Below are positions 46,478 through 55,276 of a stretch of DNA of 64,000 nucleotides, one piece after another; position 1 is the first letter of the stretch; each line of letters begins with the position of its first letter. The DNA is from Candidatus Latescibacterota bacterium (GTDB lineage Bacteria > Latescibacterota > UBA2968). Made by a program: the position numbers and the translations under genes. The DNA lies in assembly GCA_022823725.1 (NCBI GenBank), contig JAJEHL010000015.1, forward strand, positions 1-64,000, given 5' to 3'. The notes beneath the pieces are model-generated. The model was not told the DNA's origin, made no database searches, and saw only the letters and a program-made list of their open reading frames with translations.

Positions 46478-47734
46478 TTACAGGTAGGGGATGACCAGTG
46501 GGCCATCGGGCAATACGGCTACGCGGGCATCTTCGGCTTTTAAGTGGTCGCGTATGGATTCGTTGAGGTCGGGAATGACCTGTAGTTTGCAGGCGCGGAC
46601 TTCGTCCTTATTCATTTCGGTATAGACTTTTACGTTTACGCGGTCTAATATGCCCGATAGTATTTGCGCCTGCCACTGGTCGAGTATTGGTTCGCGTGCA
46701 TAGACCGATTCTATCACGTCTGCAGGTGTATGGCCTTCGCGCATCAATGCCGCAAAATTGCCGTGATCGGGCACGCCATCGCTGCACGCACTCGCGACCA
46801 GTATTGTGCCGCCGTCATTTACGATACGCGCTGCGGCAGAGATGCCTTTTACGGTTTGATACAGGTTTTGATCCAGAGGAAAGCCGCTGTTGGATGTGAC
46901 GACCAGCGGGAAGGGGGTTTCGACGGGTACCATTGCCGAGGCTTTTACATCGGCGCACCCTTTTGCATGGGCTTGGGAGAGGTCGCCCGCGTAATATCCC
47001 GAGATTTTCTTTTCTGCATTGAGTGTCACGTTGAGCAAAAAATCCGGGGGACACAGGGCGACGCATTCGCGGATTTCACTGTGTAGTGGGTTTTCATGGA
47101 GTACGCCCCAAGTGCTGTTTGGGTCGGCGATTAGTTCGGCGCGATGCAGTCGAAAAATGGTTTCAATGCTCGCCACACCGGGTGCGACGGCTTTTGGTCC
47201 GCCTGAGAATCCCGCAAAGAAGTGTGGTTCGATAAATCCGAGGGCAATGCGTATGTCTGCATTGATGTATTCCCGGTTCAAAAATACGGTTGTTCCATCC
47301 GCAGTTTTGCCCACCCGTTCGTTTTGCGTTTCGCTAAATGCATCGTGATTGACAATGCGTACGCTGCGAACCATCTCTTTGCCAAACATTTCGACAATTT
47401 CGCGCTTTGTATTTGGCCTGTGCGTGCCCGTGCCGATCAATACGGTTACCTGGTCAGGGGATACGGGTAGTTCTTCGAGTAGATAAGGGATCAGTTGTTT
47501 GTTGGGGACGGGGCGGGTGCCGTCGGATGTTGCGATTACGACCCGGTCTGAAGGCTTGACTATTTCTCTGAGGGGTTTTGTGCCGATGGGGTCGCGCACG
47601 GCTTCGTGAAAGAGCCGTCTGGGGTCTTCCAGTGCGGGTTCAAATGAGGGGCGGATTACATCCCATTGCGCCAGTTTGGGGTCTGTTTGAACAGATACAG
47701 ATCCCCGGCCATAAGGTATATCGATGTGTTTCAT
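46478..47734 (-). CDS. LarA-like (nickel-pincer lactate racemase family) protein
   Basis: A 418-residue protein of the DUF2088/LarA family. The hallmark segments are VVIATSDGTRPVPN, VLIGTGTHRPNT (His contacting the cofactor), EPHFFAGFSGGPKAVAPGVA (His and Lys) and VVTSNSGFPLDQNLYQTVKG. LarA-type enzymes racemise or epimerise alpha-hydroxy acids with a nickel pincer cofactor made by LarB, LarC and LarE; none of those genes is in the window. The start is the ATG at 47734, two bases after the ceramidase-like stop; the frame runs further upstream without family sequence. Last gene of the long minus-strand run. Confidence 0.88.
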   Translation of the reverse strand: MKHIDIPYGRGSVSVQTDPKLAQWDVIRPSFEPALEDPRRLFHEAVRDPIGTKPLREIVKPSDRVVIATSDGTRPVPNKQLIPYLLEELPVSPDQVTVLIGTGTHRPNTKREIVEMFGKEMVRSVRIVNHDAFSETQNERVGKTADGTTVFLNREYINADIRIALGFIEPHFFAGFSGGPKAVAPGVASIETIFRLHRAELIADPNSTWGVLHENPLHSEIRECVALCPPDFLLNVTLNAEKKISGYYAGDLSQAHAKGCADVKASAMVPVETPFPLVVTSNSGFPLDQNLYQTVKGISAAARIVNDGGTILVASACSDGVPDHGNFAALMREGHTPADVIESVYAREPILDQWQAQILSGILDRVNVKVYTEMNKDEVRACKLQVIPDLNESIRDHLKAEDARVAVLPDGPLVIPYL

Positions 47735-47736
47735 TT

Positions 47737-49008
47737 TTAATTCCGTGCTAAAGCGTCCGCTGTTTGCAAGATGATCTCTTCTTCGCCCTGATATGGCGCG
47801 GGTTCTCCGTAATACGGATAGGCATTGGGTTCGTATCCGCCTTCTTCGTATTGCCGCTCTGTACACAAATATCCCACCTCGTCATTGGCATATCCCACAG
47901 GCCAGAGGTCCGCGCTGATATCCTGTAGCCTTTTTTCCATTGCATGCCCAATTTCCTGTACGGGTTCGCCCGGTATGGTGACCAGTGATAGTGGTCCCAC
48001 CTGCACGAGTTGCATTTCGGTGGGTTTTTCGGTTGGGACGGTGTCTGATGCTGCCATTTCCAATACTTTTCTTGCCCAGGGTCCCGTTAACAATTGCCCG
48101 CGGTCGCTTTTGTCTGCTGCCATCTTTTGCAGTTCTTCTTCGGGCATGAGGTCGCCATAAGGTATTGCGATGTCGGTGCGGCGGGCAGATATGCCTTCTG
48201 CGCTTCTGGTGCTCAGTCCTGTGGCTACGCGGCATACTTCATCGCCGAGTTCGTGACCGCATGCGTCTAATTGCTCTCTGGTGGCGGAGGCAAATCCTCC
48301 GGTTTCGCTCAGGATGGCGGGGCGGATGTTGCCAAAGCATCCGGGTAAGAAGAGCGCTTTGCTACCGAGGGTTTGTTCAATTCGAGTGCGGGCAATGCCG
48401 GGGTAATCGGGCGAGATGATGCCGTTGGCGCCGCTCAATGTGGTCGGGTGACAGGCGTAGTGGAATAATGTGGCGAGAGGTGCGTCGTTTGCTCCTGTTA
48501 CGTGTAAGACCCGTACGCGGCGATCGACGATTCCACCGTAGTTCAAGGTCATGCTCGAGGCTCCAGGGAGCGGACGGCGGTTGATGTTGAAATGCGCGGA
48601 TCCACATCCCAGGCCAAGGGTTACGGGCTGAAGATTTGCGGCTGCTTCGGCTATGCATGCGGCGGTGGTTTCGACTATGCGATCCATATATTTGGGGTCG
48701 GGGGTCATGCCCAAACACGGCAGTGTGGGGAAGGCGCAGTGCGTGTGGCTGCACGCTACCATTACGCTGTCTCCCGGGATTCCACACGCGCTTGCCACCT
48801 GCGCGCGGATTCGATCCGTGATAGCTTTGGTTATGCCGATGACGTCGAGTGTGGCGATGGCTATTTGCGCGTTTTCTTCGGCAAATACGACCGCCCGCAC
48901 TTCCAGAGGATAGAGTACGGAATGCGATGGGTTGGTATTCCAATGCCCCTGAAGCACTGGGCCGGGTTCTGGCGTGATGTCTCCGCTTGCAACGCCGCTC
49001 TGGATCAT
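47737..49008 (-). CDS. Neutral/alkaline ceramidase-like hydrolase
   Basis: A 423-residue member of the neutral/alkaline non-lysosomal ceramidase N-terminal-domain family: SGVASGDITPEPGPVLQGHW at the start, SVMVACSHTHCAFP (zinc His pair), FHYACHPTTLSGANGIISPD (zinc His), and ALFLPGCFGNIRP. It lacks a signal peptide and the C-terminal domain of true ceramidases (which reach about 650 residues). Short homologues like this are frequent in Planctomycetes and Latescibacteria-type genomes, and their substrate is not known; amide bond hydrolysis is likely. AAGGAG precedes the ATG. Confidence 0.85.
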   Translation of the reverse strand: MIQSGVASGDITPEPGPVLQGHWNTNPSHSVLYPLEVRAVVFAEENAQIAIATLDVIGITKAITDRIRAQVASACGIPGDSVMVACSHTHCAFPTLPCLGMTPDPKYMDRIVETTAACIAEAAANLQPVTLGLGCGSAHFNINRRPLPGASSMTLNYGGIVDRRVRVLHVTGANDAPLATLFHYACHPTTLSGANGIISPDYPGIARTRIEQTLGSKALFLPGCFGNIRPAILSETGGFASATREQLDACGHELGDEVCRVATGLSTRSAEGISARRTDIAIPYGDLMPEEELQKMAADKSDRGQLLTGPWARKVLEMAASDTVPTEKPTEMQLVQVGPLSLVTIPGEPVQEIGHAMEKRLQDISADLWPVGYANDEVGYLCTERQYEEGGYEPNAYPYYGEPAPYQGEEEIILQTADALARN

Positions 49009-49025
49009 GGTATGTCTCCTTACAA

Positions 49026-49745
49026 TTACAACAAAGCCTCCTGGTGTGCTTTGACGAGATCGGCCATGCTATTGAATTGAAAATTGTAGTTTGGCTTTTC
49101 GCCCGGGTCTATGGTCGCGCCGAAGCCTTCTTCATTGGAGCGTCTGTAGATCCAGCAGGAGGCGAGTCCGTTTTTGTTTGCCGGAATGTGGTCGTGGAAT
49201 AAGCTCTCTGCGGTATGTAAAATTTCCGATTTTTCGATGCCGAGCGACTTGAGGTGTTCCAGCATGTATTTGAAGTTTCGATCCGCAGGTTTGTACGATC
49301 CTATGTCTTCAGCCGTGTATATGGCGTCAAATTCGACACCGAGACGGTCGTTGCTGTATTTGAAGCTGTCGTTATCGACGTTGGACAGGATCGCGAGCTT
49401 ATAGTGTTTTTTGAGATATTGCAGTGCGTCGGCAGAATCGGAAAACGCTGGCCATTGTTTTATCGATTGACCGTACGCGGCGCATTCATCGGGCGTGACG
49501 GCGACGCCCCATTCTTCGGCGAGGCGTTTATATACGATGGCGAGGAGTTCGGAATAGCGCATGCCCGGGGTCCAGGTTTGTTGTGTTGATTCGTGTCGCG
49601 CGTGTGCTTGTAGAATTTCATTGCGCGACACTTTTCTTTCGACCTTTGATAGGAGTGGCTCCAGCCCTTTGATCATCCCGGATTCCCAATCGATAAGCGT
49701 GCCATAGCAGTCGAATGTCAGGACTTTGAAATCGGTGAGTTTCAT
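49026..49745 (-). CDS. Haloacid dehalogenase type II, copy A
   Basis: A 239-residue HAD-superfamily protein: nucleophile Asp in FKVLTFDCYGTLIDWESG, Ser/Asn in LAILSNVDNDSFKYS, Lys in DIGSYKPADRNFKY, and the acid in LHTAESLFHDHIPANKNGLA. The cap region and sequence fit the L-2-haloacid dehalogenase-like subgroup, although many members are phosphatases. The gene begins 3 bases after the upstream HAD gene and has a poor ribosome site (AAAAA), so it probably relies on translational coupling. Confidence 0.85.
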   Translation of the reverse strand: MKLTDFKVLTFDCYGTLIDWESGMIKGLEPLLSKVERKVSRNEILQAHARHESTQQTWTPGMRYSELLAIVYKRLAEEWGVAVTPDECAAYGQSIKQWPAFSDSADALQYLKKHYKLAILSNVDNDSFKYSNDRLGVEFDAIYTAEDIGSYKPADRNFKYMLEHLKSLGIEKSEILHTAESLFHDHIPANKNGLASCWIYRRSNEEGFGATIDPGEKPNYNFQFNSMADLVKAHQEALL

Positions 49746-49748
49746 TTT

Positions 49749-50456
49749 TTAATAACACCCCAGTTGATCGGCGAGGTCGTGAAAATCATGGGCTATGATG
49801 TCGAAGTCCAGATCGGGAGGCAGGTCTTTTTTTGCGTTGGGTCCCTGCTCGAGGGGTCGGAATACATAAGCCGTTTTCATGCCGACGCGCGCTGCATGGT
49901 GCAGGTCGCCCTGATGGGCGGCGACCATCAGGACTTCGCGGGGTTCACAACTGAGCAGTTCGATGGCTTTCAAATAGGTCTCGGCGTCGGGTTTGTAATG
50001 CCCGGCTAATTCGGCTGAGAAGATGCAATCCCAGGGCAATCCGCCGTGTTTCGCCATATTGGCGAGTAGCGATACATTGCCGTTGGATAGTGTGGCGATC
50101 AGGTACCGCGATTTTAATCGCCATAAGCCGCCTGCGGCGTCGGGCCAGGGGTCGAGGCGATGCCAGACGCGATTGAAGTCCGCGATTTCTTCTTCGGATA
50201 ATCCCGAAATGCCGAATTTTTCTATGAGTTCGTCCAGGATCATGCGGTGCAGGTCGTCGATTTTTGTCCAGGGCAATTCGCCCGTGCGCACGCGGTTCAT
50301 GGATGGGCCATAGCCCCCGCGCCACGCATCGGCGAATGCGGCCCAATCTATGTTCAATTCCTTGCGCTCGCCCAGGCGCTCGCCGTCGCGGATGACTGAA
50401 CTGCGCCAATCAACTACTGTGCCGAATACGTCGAATGTCAATGCTTTGACTGTCAT
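49749..50456 (-). CDS. Haloacid dehalogenase type II, copy B
   Basis: A 235-residue HAD-superfamily protein with VKALTFDVFGTVVDWRSSVI (nucleophile Asp), YLIATLSNGNVSLLANMAKH, LAGHYKPDAETYLKAIELLS and VLMVAAHQGDLHHAARVGMK. This is the clearest match to L-2-haloacid dehalogenase (the VAAH.-.DL..A motif). It is adjacent to and distantly related to the HAD protein at 49026, and follows a luciferase-like oxidoreductase by 9 bases. Marine organohalogen turnover is one reading. Confidence 0.88.
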   Translation of the reverse strand: MTVKALTFDVFGTVVDWRSSVIRDGERLGERKELNIDWAAFADAWRGGYGPSMNRVRTGELPWTKIDDLHRMILDELIEKFGISGLSEEEIADFNRVWHRLDPWPDAAGGLWRLKSRYLIATLSNGNVSLLANMAKHGGLPWDCIFSAELAGHYKPDAETYLKAIELLSCEPREVLMVAAHQGDLHHAARVGMKTAYVFRPLEQGPNAKKDLPPDLDFDIIAHDFHDLADQLGCY

Positions 50457-50465
50457 TTTTGACCT

Positions 50466-51563
50466 CTACGGTACCGCGCCCACTGCCTTGTTCAATGCTG
50501 GCATTAGTTCCCGGGCGAATAATTCCATGCTGTACACCCAGCTATCTTTGTCGTCCCAGTCGTAGCCCATGAGCACCAGAGTGCCAAAGGGTCCGGTTTC
50601 CTCGAACAGAGTTAGCAAGCGACGCAGTGCTTCATCAACGTCGCCAGCGATGATTTGTTCGGTCATCAAATAGTCCAGATTGCACTCGGAGTCGGGCATG
50701 TCCAGGTCACGCTTGTACACGCGGCGCCCCAGGCCCTTGTCGAATAGACGCCCGATGTATTCGTAATTTTTTGCCAGGGAATTGTTCTGCGCCTTTTTTA
50801 CGGCTTCGGCTGTGGTGTCGGCCAGAAAGATTGAACGGGCGATTTTCCAGTCGGTTCGCTGCGGTTGCCGTCCCGCTTGCAGGGCACTCTGCTCATAGAT
50901 TTGCCAGTTGTCGGCCACCACATTGCCCGCTATCAGGCAGGCGGAAAAGGGCTGGAAGCCGCGCTCGCCAGCGGTTTGCATGCTGTGTGAGTTGCGGCTC
51001 ATTCCCGGCATGGCGATGGGCGGGTGGGGCTGTTGAAAGGGTTTGTGGATGAAGCCGATCTGGGTTTCTTCGTCAATATTGTCTTTGAGCTGGAACTGCC
51101 AGTATTTCCCCCGGTGCTCGTAGGGTGGATCCGATGTCCACAAGTTGAGGATGGCGTCAATCGCTTCCTCGGTCATTGCGCCGCCCGATTTGGGATCCAG
51201 GCCGTACAGTTCCTGGTCTGAGGTGACACTGCCCGGGCCAAAGCACAGGTTGAGTCGGCCTTTGGATAGGTGATCCAAAAAAGATAGACGGCTGGCCACA
51301 TAGGCGGGGTGGTGCAGGTTCAAACAGACCGGTGCCGGTCCCAGGCGGATGTTTTGGGTCTCACCCAGGGCGCGTCCGATGAAAATTTCGGGCGTGACGA
51401 TGGTTTCGTATTTCATGGTGTGGTGTTCGCCGATCCAGAATTCATCAAAGCCCAGTTCCTCGGCTTTGACAACGAGTTCCAAATCTTCGTCAAATCCCTG
51501 ACTCAACGGTTTGTCCGGGGCGTGGAAGGGCATGATGAACATACCGTATTTGATTGGTTCCAT
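50466..51563 (-). CDS. Luciferase-like (LLM class) flavin-dependent oxidoreductase
   Basis: A 365-residue monooxygenase-type protein: KYGMFIMPFHAPDKPLSQGF, AEELGFDEFWIGEHHTMKYE, IRLGPAPVCLNLHHPAYVAS, LDHLSKGRLNLCFGPGSVTS and HPPIAMPGMSRNSHSMQTAG. These fit bacterial luciferase-family FMN-dependent monooxygenases (about 330-380 residues). Needs reduced FMN from a separate reductase, which is not seen here. AAGGAG precedes the ATG. It neighbours two dehalogenases and a C-terminal-hairpin gap; the substrate is unknown. Confidence 0.9.
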   Translation of the reverse strand: MEPIKYGMFIMPFHAPDKPLSQGFDEDLELVVKAEELGFDEFWIGEHHTMKYETIVTPEIFIGRALGETQNIRLGPAPVCLNLHHPAYVASRLSFLDHLSKGRLNLCFGPGSVTSDQELYGLDPKSGGAMTEEAIDAILNLWTSDPPYEHRGKYWQFQLKDNIDEETQIGFIHKPFQQPHPPIAMPGMSRNSHSMQTAGERGFQPFSACLIAGNVVADNWQIYEQSALQAGRQPQRTDWKIARSIFLADTTAEAVKKAQNNSLAKNYEYIGRLFDKGLGRRVYKRDLDMPDSECNLDYLMTEQIIAGDVDEALRRLLTLFEETGPFGTLVLMGYDWDDKDSWVYSMELFARELMPALNKAVGAVP

Positions 51564-51642
51564 AGAGGTGCTCCTTCCTGCGGTTTTTTAATCCTGAAAA
51601 CCCTTTCATCACTGGATAAAATCCTTCCAGTGCAGGCTCTTA

Positions 51643-52350
51643 TCATCCTGATCCGTATTTGTTCACGATTACCAGATCAGAGGTTTCGAGATGGATAAAT
51701 TTTACGAGCAGTGAAACGCGATTGTCTTCGTCTAACAGATTCCAGAATACATCGGCGGTTTGCTGTATGTCGTCGAATAATTCGACGGCATACGGCTCTC
51801 CTTTGAATGAGGGCAAGGGGTTGCCGTCGTCTATGTATGTTGTGATACAGTGGCCCGTGCCGGGGATCGCGGTTTCATAGTCGAAGAATTGGCGCGAACA
51901 ATAGCGCGCATCACCGCCAACGGTTTTTAAGACTGAGAGTCGATAGGCTTGCGGGTCGCCCAGGTCAGTAAGGCCAGAGATGCGCGGTGTAAAGTTGGGA
52001 GCATCGGGTTCATAAGTGCGGGTTTTGAGGGCGGATTCAAACGAGCCGCCGTTTTGCAGGGTATGGACGATTGTGTCGGTCTGATCGCCATTTGTGACGA
52101 TGTGCATGTCGCCCAGTACGCGGATGGGATAGTACAGGGTTAGTGGATCTACATCCTGGGATTTATCCACGGTGTCGGTTTTAACCGCATCGCCTTCTCG
52201 CACAAATACGCGGTTGCGGCTGCTGGGACTGCGGCCCATGATCCAGTAGATCTGAACCAGGCATGAGGTATCGGGCGTTTGTCCTATTACAATACCGCGA
52301 CCGGGATAGGTGGCGTTTTTCAAGCGATTCATGCCGGCGTCTATGGTCAT
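51643..52350 (-). CDS. IMP cyclohydrolase-like (PurO-type) protein
   Basis: A 235-residue protein. The segments NATYPGRGIVIGQTPDTSC and VQIYWIMGRSPSSRNRVF resemble the PurO/IMP cyclohydrolase-like family, in which the Y-P-G-R-G and GRS..SRNR motifs bind the nucleotide. PurO closes the purine ring in archaea; bacterial members are uncommon and often annotated only by similarity. The start overlaps the M16 peptidase stop by 4 bases (ATGA). No other purine genes are nearby. Fairly confident of the family, less of the activity. Confidence 0.68.
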   Translation of the reverse strand: MTIDAGMNRLKNATYPGRGIVIGQTPDTSCLVQIYWIMGRSPSSRNRVFVREGDAVKTDTVDKSQDVDPLTLYYPIRVLGDMHIVTNGDQTDTIVHTLQNGGSFESALKTRTYEPDAPNFTPRISGLTDLGDPQAYRLSVLKTVGGDARYCSRQFFDYETAIPGTGHCITTYIDDGNPLPSFKGEPYAVELFDDIQQTADVFWNLLDEDNRVSLLVKFIHLETSDLVIVNKYGSG

Positions 52351-55202
52351 TTTTCAGCTATCCCTTCTTCTGGTAACAGGACGAATCGCGCATAGTTTTC
52401 CATGTTGAAGTATTGCTGCGTTGCTTTCTGTACGTGTTCTGCTGTGAGTTTTTTGATGACTTCGTCTTTGTAAATCAGGAGAACCATCAAATCCTGTTTG
52501 TGTTCGTAATACCAGCGGAGGGTGTTGAGCCAGTACCTATTTTCTTTTTCATCTGTTTCCCAGCGCCGCAAGTCCATTTCGGTCACTTTGTTGATGTAGG
52601 ATTGATCGACGGGTTTTTGTTTCATGCTGTCGATTTGGACAAAGACGAGTTGCGTCAATTCTTCCAATCGCTCGGGATCGCATCCAAAGCTGATTGATAG
52701 GCTGTACCTGCCTTCGGGCCAACGCGAGCGAGATGTGCGCACGCCAACGCCGTACGTGCCGCCTTCATCTTCTCGGAGTACTTCTCGAAGTTTTATCTGT
52801 AAGACTTCGCCCATGGAATCATAAACATACCGCTCAAATCGATCGTTGTAATCAATAGGTCCGGTGAAAATCAGCCGTGTGCTACTTTTGGGTTCTTGTC
52901 CCCGTTTCACGGTTTTTTCAATGACGCCTTTTGGTGCTCTGACGCCTGTGTCGCGCCAGGTTTCTCCGCGGTTGAGTGCGGGCAATCCGCCGAGATAGAT
53001 TTCTATTAGTGGTTTTATTTTTTCTGGCTCAAAGTTGCCGACAAATACGAATGTGAAGTCACTGGCGTCGGCAAATCGGTCTTTGTAAAATGCCAGCGAT
53101 TTTTGCAGGTCCATTTCTCCCAGTATTTCGTTTGATAGCGGGCGCGATCTGACGTGGTATTGGGACATGGTAACCTGGATTGTATCGGAATAAGCAGTCG
53201 TTGGCCTCATGTCCCGATTTTGCAACATGCCTCGATAGCGGTCCAGTAGTGCTTGAAATGCCAGTGAGTCTGCACGCGGTTCTGTGAAGATGAGATATAT
53301 GAGTTGAAACATGGTTTCTATGTCTTCGGGAGACGCGCTGCCCGATACGCCTTCGCTGAGGCTGCTGATGCGGGGCGATACGCGCACGACTTTGCCAGCG
53401 AGTTTTTTATTGAGTTCAATTTGATTGAATTTGCCCAGGCCGCTTTCCATTATGGCTGAAGTCGCTGTGGATGCCGCCATGTAATTTTCATCGCTTGATA
53501 GAGAATGTCCGCCCGGGCTGAAGGATGTGAACAGGATTTCGTCGTTTTTGAAGTCCGTGGGTTTCATGACGACTTTTACCCCATTGCTCAATTTCCACTC
53601 TGTGACGCCAAAGGTGTCAATTGTGGTTTCGCGTACGACCTTTCCTGGCGTTGGCATATTCGCAATGAGGGGGTCGTCGGATACATCCTCCACATAGGGT
53701 TCGACCTCTTTTTGTTGTACTTCGTTGATTATGTTTAGCAAGTCCGCTTCGGAAGGAACAGGTAGGCCTTCTTTCTCGGGTGCGCTGACTACGATGACGC
53801 GGTTTTTGTCGGTGATCCATTCGCCGACGAGGCGGTTGATTTCTTCGACTTGAATGCCGGGGAGTAAGTCACGAAATAAGTCGCGTTCGATTTCAATGCC
53901 CGGGATGGGTTCGCCTGTCAAGATATGACGGATGTATTCCGATGCAAAACCGCGCGAACGGCGTCTGTCGCGTTCGCGATAAGATTGTTCGATACCGCGC
54001 AACATGTTGGTTTTTAAGCGATCTACTTCGGGTTGCGTAAATCCATGGCGTTGGACGCGAATGGCTTCTGTTAAGACGGCTTCCAGGCCGCGTTCAATGC
54101 CCCCTTCTTTGACGCCTGCACCCAGGATGTATGTCGCTTTGGTTCGGACGAGGTTTCCACGGCTGGATCCCGCGCCTAAAAATGGCGGATCGGGTTTTTT
54201 GGTCATTTCTCTAAATCGCTGATTGAGCATGCTGTTGAACATATTGCGGATGAGCATGCTGCGGTAATCTTCTACTGTTCCTTCAGGCGCGACATCTTGC
54301 ATGAAATAAATGGAGATGGAAGATTGAGAATTTTCCGGATCTGTTGTAATCGCAAAGAGGGTTTCATCGTGATCGGGAACCGTATAGGCGGTTCGGGCAC
54401 GCGGGTTCTCTGCTTTTGGTATCGGATCAAAGGTCTTTTTGATCAGGGTTTCAATCGCGTCTATTTCAAAGTCTCCCACTGCGATGACGGCCATGAGGTC
54501 GGGGCGATACCAGTCGCGATAAAAGCGCGTGAGGGATTCGTGCTTGAAGGTGTCGAGCAATGCTTTTTGGCCGATGGGCAGACGCTCGGCATAACGCGAG
54601 TCTTTGAGCAAGACCGGCAATTGTTTGTCGCGCATGCGCGCTCTGGCTCCGCGTCCCGAACGCCATTCTTCAATGACCACACCTCTTTCTTTTTTTATTT
54701 CTTCGGAATCAAATTTTACCCGATGCGCCCAGTCGCCCAGAATGCGAAATGCTTTTTCCATGACTTCGGTGCTGTCTGTGGGCACGCGAAGCATATAGAC
54801 GGTCTCGTCAAAGCTCGTGTAGGCATTTAAGTGCGCGCCAAAGCGCATGCCGATGCTTTCGAGGAAATCGATAATTTCCTGTTTGGGAAAGTTGGCCGTG
54901 CCATTAAATGCCATGTGTTCGGCAAAGTGCGCCAGTCCCTGCTGGTCTTCGTCTTCCAGAATAGATCCCGCATTGACTACGAGGCGCAATTCGGCGCGGT
55001 TTTCCGGTCGTTTGTTTTCTCGAATTACGTAGCGAAGCCCATTTGCCAGTTTGCCCGTTCGCACAGCCGGATCGATGGGCAGGGGGGGTGATGGTGGCGG
55101 TTGAGGGGCTGGTGGTTGAGGTGTTTCAACTTCTGTCTGTGTTGTTGCACACGAGGTTATGACACACGCGCAGCAAAGTAGAATAAAGTAGTTCCTGATC
55201 AT
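52347..55202 (-). CDS. M16-family zinc metallopeptidase lipoprotein
   Basis: A 951-residue peptidase with a lipoprotein signal (MIRNYFILLCCACVITSCAT, Cys18 in the lipobox) and a Pro-rich spacer. The inverted zinc motif HFAEH lies in DQQGLAHFAEHMAFNGT, with the distal Glu in KKERGVVIEEWRSG. Two M16 halves follow; the second half is catalytically degenerate, as usual for pitrilysin-type double-domain proteins. It would degrade peptides at the inner face of the outer membrane or in the periplasm. The start at 55202 has AAGGGA upstream; the frame is open for 29 more codons without signal character. Coupled to the following IMP-cyclohydrolase-like gene. Confidence 0.92.
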   Translation of the reverse strand: MIRNYFILLCCACVITSCATTQTEVETPQPPAPQPPPSPPLPIDPAVRTGKLANGLRYVIRENKRPENRAELRLVVNAGSILEDEDQQGLAHFAEHMAFNGTANFPKQEIIDFLESIGMRFGAHLNAYTSFDETVYMLRVPTDSTEVMEKAFRILGDWAHRVKFDSEEIKKERGVVIEEWRSGRGARARMRDKQLPVLLKDSRYAERLPIGQKALLDTFKHESLTRFYRDWYRPDLMAVIAVGDFEIDAIETLIKKTFDPIPKAENPRARTAYTVPDHDETLFAITTDPENSQSSISIYFMQDVAPEGTVEDYRSMLIRNMFNSMLNQRFREMTKKPDPPFLGAGSSRGNLVRTKATYILGAGVKEGGIERGLEAVLTEAIRVQRHGFTQPEVDRLKTNMLRGIEQSYRERDRRRSRGFASEYIRHILTGEPIPGIEIERDLFRDLLPGIQVEEINRLVGEWITDKNRVIVVSAPEKEGLPVPSEADLLNIINEVQQKEVEPYVEDVSDDPLIANMPTPGKVVRETTIDTFGVTEWKLSNGVKVVMKPTDFKNDEILFTSFSPGGHSLSSDENYMAASTATSAIMESGLGKFNQIELNKKLAGKVVRVSPRISSLSEGVSGSASPEDIETMFQLIYLIFTEPRADSLAFQALLDRYRGMLQNRDMRPTTAYSDTIQVTMSQYHVRSRPLSNEILGEMDLQKSLAFYKDRFADASDFTFVFVGNFEPEKIKPLIEIYLGGLPALNRGETWRDTGVRAPKGVIEKTVKRGQEPKSSTRLIFTGPIDYNDRFERYVYDSMGEVLQIKLREVLREDEGGTYGVGVRTSRSRWPEGRYSLSISFGCDPERLEELTQLVFVQIDSMKQKPVDQSYINKVTEMDLRRWETDEKENRYWLNTLRWYYEHKQDLMVLLIYKDEVIKKLTAEHVQKATQQYFNMENYARFVLLPEEGIAEK

Positions 55203-55276
55203 GATATTCCCTTCTATTTGAGTTATTACTCCGAACACCAGACTGCACCATCCACTTGCAATTTCATTGTCCTCAT

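Noticed and set aside
51606-51632. CACTGG...CCAGTG hairpin before the LLM gene's downstream neighbour as a terminator
   Set aside because: Six base pairs with an 11-base loop and no T run; too weak to call.
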